From NCBI GenBank assembly GCA_035578175.1, contig JAQMRL010000003.1:25510172-25574171 (forward strand): a stretch of 64,000 nucleotides of DNA. Direction: 5' to 3'. This document shows positions 23,601-35,600 of the stretch, piece by piece (within the stretch, counting starts at the first letter, position 1; each line of letters begins with the position of its first letter). The position numbers and the translations under genes are program-made. The notes under the pieces are model-generated. The model was not told the origin of the DNA. It saw only the letters and a program-made list of their open reading frames with translations, and ran no database searches. Origin of the DNA: Catonia carolina. Its lineage: Eukaryota > Arthropoda > Insecta > Hemiptera > Achilidae.

Positions 23601-26600
23601 AAAAAACGAATGAACAAACATTACTTCTTTATAATATAACTATAGATTATAATATATAATTATAGATTATGTCAAGTAATAACTGGTATACTGGTGTCCC
23701 AAAAGTTCGAGAAGGGCTTAATATTTCGAATGTAAGAGAAAATTCAAGGTATATGCAAATGTGAACCTCACTGAATACAAAATACAATTTTATGATGAAT
23801 CAATAAAATGTTGTCCACCATTTTGGATACGCCATCTTGAATGTAACATTTTATTTTAAATGGGAAGGCGGGTATATATGACATATGATTTCAATGAAAA
23901 ATTTCAAGACAATTTAAAGACGGAAACCGCACATCGATATCTCAAAAAATTTGGAAGGTATCGCCTTTCTTTAAATTTCAGCAACAGCTTAGGCCTATTG
24001 AATGTCATGTGTAACTACTTAGGATGGGTGAAAAGTCCGAGAACGGCTTAATATTTCGAATGAAAGGAAAAATTCAAGATATATGCAAGTGTGAACGCAA
24101 ATGTGAAATTTAAAAAATACACATGAATAACTTTTAAATTATTTGCCGCCTTCGTAGCCGTAGTGGTTAGCGCATAGGTCTGCCACGGGGAGGTCCCGGG
24201 TTCAATTCCTTCCTAGCCAGGGTCTAAAAATTTTCACGGGTCAAATCTCACAGTAATGTTCATAATCCATCGCAGTCACTAATGATCTTTTTTTTAAATA
24301 AATTAAATATTAAATCGTGATAAGTACACATAACACATGAAACAACACACATAACACCTACACAACACATGACACATGACATTAAATTAGGTGTTCCTGA
24401 AATGTAAAGAAAGGCGTCGAAGAATATCGTTGAAACCGTATGATATACCGATGTGCGTTTTTCGTCATTCAATTATCCTGAAATTTCGCATATAAATCAT
24501 GTGTCGTATGACCATATTCCCATTTAAAAATAATAAAGGGGTATTTAACATCGCAGACAAAATTTTTGATTCATCTTAAAATAGTATTTTGTATTCGAGT
24601 TTATATCTTTAAAATTCCCTCCGAAATATTTAGCCGTTTTCGGACTTTTTGGACACCTAGTATAATGATAGGCTGTAGCTGGGCTAAAAGTAGCTTTATG
24701 TTTTTTTTTAGCCGTATCTAGAATCTTCTTTTTGTGCGGAGGCACAATAATAAATTCAAGATATGTAATCACGGCAGCTCACTGTGATGATCCGGACTAT
24801 AGAAAGTTGTAAGTACAGTATACAAATTATCAGTTCTGTTAAACTACACATTATTTTTTCGTTAAAACTTTAGGAGCTATAGAATTTAAGAGTCAATAAA
24901 TTAAACAAGATCTTTAACTACGCAAATCAACTAAAGTCAGTGAATCACAAATTACTAGTACAATACGTTAATTAACTCACATCTAACAAAATGGAAGGAA
25001 ATTTAACAACCATTGAATTTGAATTTATTACCATTATAATAATTACAATATTTATACAAGATTCTTAATTAAATGAACAGAAATTACTTTCCTGAATAAG
25101 GCCTTAGCCTGTACTCCGGAAAGGAAAATGTTGAAGTAATAAGTTATTTACAATGAATAAGGTATTTTGGGCTATAAAGGGCTTCTGTCGTCAACTGGAA
25201 GGAGACCCCTTAATTCCTTTTACAAAAGGCTTAAGGGAACCAGCCGGGATAGAAGGCTAGTGTCCTATCCATACATTCACGTTGTGTGGCCTGTTAGTAA
25301 CCATGTGACCGCTCATCAGCACGATAACCGGCTCATGGTGAACGGAACTGGAAGGGCTGCCCATTCCACCCTGGCAGACGGTGGCTTGGGGCACTCAGTC
25401 TGCCAACCAAAAAGCTGAAAGCAACAGTAAACTACAGCTTTTTCTGTCTGACAAGAATTATCGTAAGGAAACTCCTTCATGTATGATTCTGGTTAGGCTT
25501 ACTTAGTATATGCAGATCTTCAAGAACTTCGAGAACTTCAAAATATGAAAAATTTATGATGGCGTCCTCTCTGGTAAAACATTCCGGAGATAAACTAGTC
25601 CTCCATTCGGATCTCCGGGCGAGGACTATCAGAGGGGACTTCATCAAAAAAATAAAAGTTTCTGAAATTCTGCGAGTTGGAACATGGAATGTTAGGAGTT
25701 TAAAACAAACTGGTAGGTTAGAGAATTTAAAAAGGGAAATGGATAGGTTGAAGTTAGATATTGTAGGCATTGGTGAGGTACGCTGGGATGATGATCAAGA
25801 CTTTTGGTCCGGGGATTATAGGGTTATTAACACTAAAGCCATCGGAGGGCAGGGCGGAGTGGGTCTAGTAATGAATAAAAAAATTGGACAAAGAGTGACT
25901 TACTATAAGCAGTGTAGTGATAGGATTATCATGGTTAGAGTAGATACGAAACCAAAGTCTACCACTATAGTGCAGGTCTACATGCCTACGTCTTCACACA
26001 GAGAGGAAGAAATAGAACAAGTATATGAGGAATTAGATGAAGTAATAAAATATGTCAAGGGTGATGAAAATTTGATAGTTATGGGAGACTGGAATGCAGT
26101 AGTTGGAGAAGGAAAAGAAGGAAAGATAGTCGGAGAATATGGTCTAGGGAAGAGAAATGACAGAGGGAGTCGGCTGGTAGATTTCTGCTCCAAATATAAT
26201 TTAGTGATAGGCAATACACTTTTTAAGAATCACAAAAGGAGGTTATACACTTGGATGATGCCAGGTGACAAGGGAAGATACCAAATAGATTACATAATGG
26301 TTAGACAAAGATTCAGAAACCAGATTATGAACTGTAAAGCCTATCCAGGTGCAGACATAGGGAGTGATCATAACTTAGTAGTAATGGATAGCAGGCTTAA
26401 AGTTAAAAAACTGAAGAAGGGACAGGGAAATGCCAGGTGGGATGTAGACAAACTAAGAGAACAAGACAACCAGGTAGGTTTCCAGGAGAGTATTCAAAAA
26501 GGGATAGAAGAAAGAGGTAATGACACAGGAAGTGTAGAGGAGGAGTGGATAAACTTCAAGGAGGTGGTAGTGAAAGCAGCGGAAGAATGGTTAGGACATA

Positions 26601-29600
26601 CTAAAAGAAGAGGTAGGAAACCGTGGATTACAAATGATATTTTAGAACTGATGGATGAGCGAAGAAAATATAAAAACGCAAAGGACGAGAGAGGTAAAAG
26701 GCAATATTGCTACTTGAGAAATACCATAAACAAAAGGTGTAAGAAAGCGAAGGAAGAGTGGATCAGAGCGAAATGTACGGACATTGAAAGTAAAATGGCA
26801 GTTGGTAAAGTGGACGCAGCTTATAGAAAAATAAGGGAAAACTTTGGAGAACGAAAGATGAAAGCTGTTAATTTACAAAGCGCAGGTGGCAAACCATTGT
26901 TGAATGGCCAAGAGAGAGCTGAAAGATGGAAGGAATACGTAAACCAACTCTACAGGGGAAAAGAATTAGAATATGATGCGATAGAACAAGAAACTGATGT
27001 TGAAGAAGATCAAAGAGGGGACCCTATACTACGAGAAGAATTCGATCGGGCACTTAAGGATATGAATATGAATAAGACACCAGGAATAGATAACATACCA
27101 TCGGAATTATTATTACGATGTGGCGAAGTTGCTCAAAACAAATTATACAAACTTGTGTGCAGAATTTATGAGAGTGGAGAGGTACCATCGGACTTTAAAA
27201 AAAATATTATGATTCCAATACCAAAAAAGTCAGGAGCGGAGAAGTGTGAACATTACAGAACTATTAGCCTAACATGCCATGCATCTAAGATACTGACAAG
27301 AATTATATACAGGAGAATAGAACACCGAGTAGAAGAAGTATTGGACGATGACCAATTTGGATTTAGAAGGAGAATGGGAACTCGAGATGCAATATTGGCT
27401 CTGAGACTGATTATTGAGAAAAGGATACAGAAAAATAAAACTACTCTTATGGCATTTGTAGATTTAGAGAAAGCATTTGACAATCTGGACTGGAGTAAAA
27501 TGTTTAAAACTTTGAAAAGGCTAGGAATTAAATACAAAGAAAGGAAAGTTATCTACAGTCTGTATAAGAATCAAACGGCTGTTTTGAGAATCGAGGGGTA
27601 CGAAAAAGAGGCTGCTGTAAGAAAAGGTGTACGACAAGGTTGTTCTTTGTCACCACTACTTTTTAACTTGTATATAGAAGAGGCTATAAATGAAGTGAAG
27701 GAGAAATTTGACGTAGGAATAAAAATTCAAGGAGAAACAATAAAAATGTTGAGATTCGCCGATGATATAGTAGTATTAGCCGAGGCAAAGAATGAACTAG
27801 AGGATGCCTTAAATGGAATGTATGAGATCTTGAGGAAGGATTACTTCATGAAAATTAATAAGAAAACGAAAGTGTTGTGCAGCAGCAAGAGTGGTTTAGA
27901 AGAGATGGGAAATTTAAAAGTAGGCAACGAAAACATACAGGAAGTTGGGGAATTCTGCTATCTAGGGAGTAAAATAACAAAGGATGGTAGAAGCACGAGT
28001 GATATCAAGAGTAGAATTGCTCAAGCTAGAAAAGCCTTTGAAATGAAAAACAGCTTACTGACTACAAACATTGATTTACAGATTAGGAAAAATTTCTTAA
28101 AATATTATGTTTGGAGTGTAGCATTATACGGAAGTGAAACGTGGGTGATAGGGGCTGTAGAACGGAAGAGGATAGAAGCTTTTGAAATGTGGTGTTATAG
28201 GAAAATGTTAAAGATTAGGTGGGTGGACAAAATAAGTAATTTAGAGGTTCTTAGGCGAGTGGATGAAAAAAGAAGTATATGGAAGCATCTTACCAAAAGA
28301 AGGGATAGGCTAGTGCGGCATATCCTAAGACATCCAGGTATTGGGCTATCAATAATGGAGGGTAACATTGAGGGAGTAAATTGTAGAGGGAGGCAAAGAT
28401 TAGAAAATATAAAGCAAATTACAAAAGATGTAGGGTGTTACAGGTATGTAGATATGAAACGACTTGCGCAAGATAGAACAGGTTGGAGAACTGCATCAAA
28501 CCAGTCGAGAGACTGATGACAAAAAAAAAAAAAGGTATTTTGTGCCGGCCGCATTGGCGCAGTTGGTAACGTGCTCGCCTCTCATCATGCGGTCCTGGGT
28601 TCGAATCCCACTCAGGCATGGCATATTTTCATACGTTACAAAAAAAAAATCATTTCATCCTCCGTTGTATATAGTTACACCCCAACGTCGGCGCTAATGA
28701 CCGTTGTAGTTGATGCGACGTTAAATAAGTGAATTAAAAAAAAAAAGGTATTTTGTGAATACCTTATGAATTAACTAACAGATTACCAATTTATGTTCTT
28801 ATTTTCAAAATTCTCAATTATTCTGCATTACACAACTTTTTTTTTAAATTAGCAGCTTTAGATGTAAAATAGGAGTGTGTTATTTTATAAACAATCTGAA
28901 ATACGTATGTTCACCAAAATGCTTAGGACAGTAGAGAATTTGTACCATAACACATCAGCTCGTATGTGGTCCGAAGAAGGGGTTACAAATGAGTATTTTA
29001 CAAATCATGGGGTAAGAGAAGGGTGTGTGTTGTCCCTATTAAAATTATTCGACATGTTCATTAATTATTTATATTAAGTTTTAGAAGCTGGAGTGTGGTT
29101 TGGTAGTATTAATATCAGAGTAATGATGAATGCAGACGACCTTGTATTAGTTTTTTTTTGTGCCAAGGGAATTACAGACAATAATTGGTGAAACCTTTTC
29201 CACCATATTTAACCAGTGCTGTTAACCTGAAAAACTCAAAGGTAATGGTTTTTAGCTAGGGAGGAGGTTTACAAAGATATAAAAATCTGGTGTGAAACAC
29301 TCACACAACTTTCTCTTGCCAATGCAAATAATTAACAATAAACCTAACATTAGTATTAAAACATTAGAAATGAACAAAAACTAACCTCAAAAACATAACC
29401 TTATTTTAATCATGAGTGAATGACGCAAAATGACAATCGAACTCTGGTTAATTGAATGAGTGTTGAATAAATACACAAAATAAAGGATTCAATGTATGAA
29501 ATTTGAACACGTTTTATTCAACACACACGAACACAAGCGGACTGTATCACTGTTCAGCACACACTCACTCTCACCTGCCCACTGGTCCACGCACTCGAAC

Positions 29601-32600
29601 TAGCTCCGCGCATGGCAGTAGCCAGCGCCCATTCACACACACGCATTTTCGCAACTAAACACATTCACACACAAATAAAACATTAATTAAATATTAACCA
29701 TGCCCCCGCCCTTGAAGGGCATTCAAGAGTTACAATAATTAAATTATGAATACTAAAGTTTTTTTTTTTTTTAAACAAAAGAACAGTTAATCTCTTTTAT
29801 TGATTGAATTTGTCATATCTGAGTCAATTGGTAATACACATAATTTCACAATAGGTCGTTTAATAAGACCATTTGAAGTCTTGAGAGTAACCACACGAAC
29901 TCTGGCATCTCGCCCTGGATGAAGTTCAATGACGCGAGCCATTTTCCATTGGAGTGGAGGAAGATTGTCCTCTTTGATGATAACAAGATCACCAACGTTG
30001 AGGTTTGGAGGAGATGTTGTCCACTTCCTTCGCTGCTGCATGTTGTTTAGGTAATCTCTTGACCACCGCGACCAGAAATGTTGATACACCATCTGAACAT
30101 GCTGCCACTGATTAAGTCTACTGGTTGGAATTTTGAGTAGGCATGGTTCAGGATAGTTTGTGAGGACATCACCAATTAGGAAATGTGACGGGGTCAACGG
30201 ATTTAGATCAGTAGGTTCATTTGATAATGGAGATAAGGGACGAGAATTTATACATGCCTCAACTTGAGTTAATAGTGTGACAAATTGTACGTAGGTTAAA
30301 ATTAAATTCCCTAAAACTCGTTTTATGTGTGTTTTCACTAACTTAACTGACGATTCCCATAGTCCACCAAAATGTGGAGCCCTAGGAGGTTGAAAATGCC
30401 ATGTAATTTCGTCGTTTGATAAAGTTGTTGACACCTTGTCATTAAATTCCTTTGACTTCCACAATCTTAGAAGTTCATTTAGTTCACGATGTGCTCCTAC
30501 AAAATTGGTCCCGTTGTCTGAGTATATGTCCTTTGGTTTTCCTCTTCTTGAAATGAATCTGCGTAAAGCTCCAATAAAAGATTCTGTAGTCAAATCTTCG
30601 ACTAACTCCAAATGCAGAGCCTTGACACTAAAACACACAAATAGCGCAATGTAACATTTAGCTGGAATGACACCCTTCTTCTTTGACATCTTCACATAGA
30701 AAGGTTCACAATAATCTACTCCGGTATAGTAGAATACTCGAGGTGGCACAAGAACTCTAGTTTTGGGCAATTCACCCATCATCTGTGTCCGAATCTTAGG
30801 TCTTGCTCTGAAGCAGGAAATACATTCGTGGAATACCTTCTTGACTAATGAATGACCGTTGATTGGCCAGTATTTCTGACGAACGATGTTTAATAACAGT
30901 TGGGGTCCTGCATGAAGATTTTTTATGTGCATATGTTTCGCAATTAAATATGTGATGATGTGACCCTTAGGCAATATGATTGGGTGTTTCTGGTCAAGAC
31001 TTAAATCTGATTGTTGTAAACGTCCACCAACACGTATCACTTGATTTTTGTCCATGAATGGATTCAATGCCTTAAGTTTACTGTTTCTTGACACACATTG
31101 TTCTGATTGTAAATTACAATATTCATGAAGAAATGATTCTTTTTGCACAAGTCTAATAACAGCATTTTCCGCTAATTGAAGTTCTGTGACAGAAAGATTG
31201 CTATCAAGACGAAGATCACGTGTTGTCTGACAGTTACGCGTAAATCGAAGACAGTACGCAATAACACGTACAAATTTAGTGAAACTAGAAAAATTATTAA
31301 AATTAATAATATTATTTGTTGAGACTGCACATGAAATATTATTCTTCTGTCGTTCTGGAATATCATTATGATCTGTATCTGGGTCTTCCGAAATTAAATC
31401 TACTGATGAGTAGAGAAACGATGGTCCCTTCCAATATAAGCTGGCGTTTAAATTTTCTGAAGGAAGTAACCCTCTTGATAAGAAATCAGCAGGATTGTCT
31501 TCGCTTCTGACATGTTTCCAAGAATTGGTCTCAGTATTGTCTTGTATTTTGGACACTCGATTTGCGACGAATGTTGACCAATGAGATGAAGGTGCTCTTA
31601 TCCACGCTAATGTAATAGTTGAATCAGAGTAGTAGGTGATTGAATCTATCTGAATCTGTAAAGCAGTCACAATTTTCTTGCACAATTCCGACAATAGCAA
31701 AGCTCCACACAATTCGAGTCTTGGCAAAGATGTCTTCTTCAGCGGTGCAACGCGTGATTTGGAACTAACTAAATTTACTGAGATATTACTGTCAGTATCA
31801 ACTGACTTGATGTAAATACAGGCACCATATGCAGATTCCGATGCATCTGAAAATCCATGCAGCTCGATTCTTGTAACGTGTGTTTCTTTGGGTAAGATAT
31901 TTTGTTGAATATCTATTTGCGATATAGATTGTAAAGATTCTTGAAAGCTAATCCACTGTTTTAGCAATTCTTCAGGAACCTCTTCATCCCAACCAATCTT
32001 ACAACTCCACAGTTGTTGCATGATTATCTTAGCTCTCACTATTACTGGTCCAATAAGTCCCAATGGATCAAATATTTTTCCTATAGCTGATAAAATTGTG
32101 CGTTTTGAATGTTTCACACTCGTCTTGTTGTAATCACCTAATAAAAATTGAAATGTGTCTTGCCTTGGGTTCCAAATAAGACCAAGAGTACTCACAGTTG
32201 CATCGTTATTGATCATGAAACAATCGTCACTTACATCTTGATGTAGTAAATTTGATAAAATATCAGGATGGTTTGCACTCCACTTTCGTAAATTAAAACC
32301 TCCTCTACGTGCTATGGTCATCATATCCTTTTGAAGCTGTTTAGCATCCTCTAAGGTTTTTGTGCCAGTCATAAGGTCATCAACGTAAAAATCTTCTATG
32401 AAAACCTTTGATGCTTCTGGGAAATCATGTTTTTCATCTACCGCAAGTTGTTTCAGTGCTCTCGTAGCTAAGTACGGAGCACTTGCTGTACCATATGTCA
32501 CTGTTGTTAATTCAAATGTTTTGATTGGCTCATGTTGATGTTCTCTCCACAAAATTCGCTGTAATTTCCACTGTGATGGATGCACTTTAACTTGCCGATA

Positions 32601-35600
32601 CATTTTCTCAATATCTGCAATCATGACGTAGGAATGTGTTCTAAATCTTGTTACTATACTAAACAGGTCTGACTGGATTGTAGGTCCAACAACTGAAATG
32701 TCGTTTAGCGAAAGACCTGAAGTGGTTTTTGAAGACGCATCAAATACTACTCGTAGCTTTGTTGTCTTTGATTGTTCCCTTACAACCGCATGATGTGGAA
32801 TGTAATAACACTGGGTGGATTGCGATTCATCCAATGGAACCTCTCGCATGTGACCAAAGTCCATATACTCCTTCATAAACTGCACATACTGTGATTTCAA
32901 TGCTGGGTTGATTGAAAAACGTCTCTCAAGTGTAAATAATCTTCGCGAAGCGTTCTTCTTAGATTCGCCGAGATCACTTATATCACCTTTTAAGGGTATT
33001 TTCACACAATATCTTCCATTTACATCTCTGGTTGTAGTGTTCACGAACAAATCTTCACAAAATTTGTCGTTTCCGGTATGATGTTTTTCACCTTTGCACT
33101 CTTCTAATTCCCAAAATCTCTGTATATTTCTGTTAATTTCGTCTAGTGTAGATAAAAAACACGTAGTTGCTAGATTTGATGTAGTGTTTACATTCATTTT
33201 GCCAGAAATTATCCATCCAAACACCGTATTTTGTAATGTATAAGAAGAATTCGAAAACTTCAATTTACCTTCATGTAACAAGTCAAAAAATAATTCTGCA
33301 CCAATAAGCATGTCGATGTCATTGGGCTGATTAAATTGAGGGTCTGCTAATTGAATGGTTTGCGGAATGTTTAAGTGAGCTGTTTCTATTGTGACCGTAG
33401 GTAATTGTTGAGTGATGTTTTTGAGAATTATACAATCAGTAGTAGTCGAATATGAAGTTAATCTAGATTTAATGATACACTGAACCATATTTGAAGTTTG
33501 AGTGGATGATTGGCCTATGCCATGGACTTCAAACACACTATTCTTGATAGAGAGCTTTAAAGTACGCGCTAACTTTTCAGTTATGAAATTTGATTGAGAA
33601 GCACTATCAAGCAACACACGGCAAAGATGAGGACAACCTCTATGATCTAGCACTGAAATTACTGCTGTTGAAAGCAAAACAATAGATTTTTGTTGATCAG
33701 ATGTCACGTTTGAAGTAGAAACAATGGTTTGTTCTATAATTGGTTTAGAAGGTTTGTCACCTTGAGTAGAAATTTGCTTTTCTGAATCCCTTGAGTCAGA
33801 TTTACTATGATGTAATAATGTATTGTGTCTCTTGCCACAAAGTTTGCACGAGCCTGACTTACACTTGGCAAATTTGTGAGAGCTCTGAAGACAATTGAAA
33901 CATAAATCGTGTTTCTTTACTTCTTTTTCACGGTCTGAGCTTGGAAGTCCCTTAAAGACCTTACACATATAAAGTGGATGTTCTTGTTCACTGCACAAAG
34001 AACAACCTTTTGTAGACACATGACAGTTCGTGGAAAATGTATGATTTTTAAATGTTGGCTTGAATTTCTGAGCCTGGCTGTGGTTCACAAAAGGTGGATT
34101 AACGGGTGTATGTTTTTGCAATTTGTTGTATTCAATTGATTCTAATACCTGACACTTGTGTTGTAAAAATACTTCCAAATTGGACATAGTAGGTAACGCC
34201 CTTTTTTAGTGTGTTTTACCACTCACGTAATGTTACTGGATCTAATTTGGTAGTAGTTAAATAAATTAAAAGCGTGTCCCAGTGATTTGTGGGTTGCCCT
34301 AAACCAGAAAGGGCACGAATGTGTTTTAAGGCACTATCTAGAAGTTTGCGTAAATAAATTGAATTTTCTTTATCATTTTTAGCAAGACTGAACAAAGCAT
34401 TTACATGTTTGTTGATTAAATAACGCTTGTTGCCAAATCTGTCATTTAACAATTGCCAAGCAATGTGATAATTTTGTGCGGAACTTTCTAAAGCTTGAAT
34501 GACTTCAAAAGCTGCACCCTTTAAAGAAGCCTTCAAGTAATGAAACTTATGAATATCCGGTATTTCCCTTAAGTGAATGAGTGATGTAAATGTGTCACGA
34601 AATGAGAGCCATTCACCATAGCTACCATTGAACGTAGGAAGTTGGATATCTGGGAGTTTGACTGATATTGGTTGCGTAATTACTGGCTTGTTTTCAATAT
34701 TGTTGTGACAGTTTCTAAGCTCATGATCAGAAATGAAACCTTGAGCCGCTGACATTAGTGCAAAATATTCTGCCTCAAAATTGTTTCTTTGATCTGACTG
34801 ATCATCAGATTCGTCAAGTAATTCAATTTGTAATTGTACTTTATCGAATTCACACCAACACTCCTCTAATTTTGATAACCGCAGTTTTAATTGACTAATA
34901 TCTGCTGCACAAGAAATTCCACTAAAATATGTTTTGAACCTAGTTAATTTTGCTTTAACTAAGCCACGTTCCTTCACTAATAGTTTTAAATCACTCATGA
35001 TTGTTGATATACTAGGCGTAAAATATGTAGCATTAAATGAATGTTAATAACACATGAATTGGGTGTGTATAAGAAATGTAAATAGTAGCAACAATGCAAA
35101 ATAAAATAAATCAATTAAATACTTATCTATTAATTCCAGCAAATTATGAGCTAGGCCCTGAATGTTTTACGATTTGGTAATGCAGAATTTTAGAATTTAT
35201 GAATAATTACCTAGCTATATTGTTTTTTAAATGTTATTGTGCATCAGTATATTAATTATAAAATGTGTTGATGTTGTAAAAATCAGCTGATTAACAATGC
35301 TTTAAAAGTTGTTGTTTTGCACAAAAGTAACAAATTTATTACAAAAAATATGTAATTTACCACAGTTTGGATCCGGTCGGAGTAACCAAAAAATGGTTAA
35401 TTGAATGAGTGTTGAATAAATACACAAAATAAAGGATTCAATGTATGAAATTTGAACACGTTTTATTCAACACACACGAACACAAGCGGACTGTATCACT
35501 GTTCAGCACACACTCACTCTCACCTGCCCACTGGTCCACGCACTCGAACTAGCTCCGCGCATGGCAGTAGCCAGCGCCCATTCACACACACGCATTTTCG

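Larger units (their letters stand above)
23686..24665. mobile_element. Non-autonomous TIR element ending just before exon 3 of copy 1
   Basis: About 130-bp imperfect inverted ends: left TACTGGTGTCCCAAAAGTTC to TTTATGATGAATCAAT; right (complement) TACTAGGTGTCCAAAAAGTC to TTTAAGATGAATCAAA; flanked by TA. It contains a tRNA-derived SINE and an (ACA/CACATGA)-rich stretch. Also present in copy 2 (54411-55423), so it predates the duplication. Confidence 0.8.
16646..28975 (+). repeat. Segmental duplication, copy 1 side (5' half)
   Basis: Colinear with 45566-56141 once lineage-specific insertions are removed. It covers a tandem repeat, a decayed LINE 3' end, exons 1-3 with introns, and part of intron 3. 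The alignment was read by eye; identity is high but uneven and contains one 390-bp perfect stretch. Confidence 0.85.

Noticed and set aside
24320..24385. CRISPR-like array
   Set aside because: The ACACATGACACA units are short, irregular and have no spacers; it is a microsatellite in insect DNA.
28560..28620. tRNA gene on + strand
   Set aside because: A and B boxes are present but the anticodon arm does not fold, and the sequence continues into a SINE body with A tail and target duplication. The same applies to 24143, 38640, 43330, 54853 and 57230.
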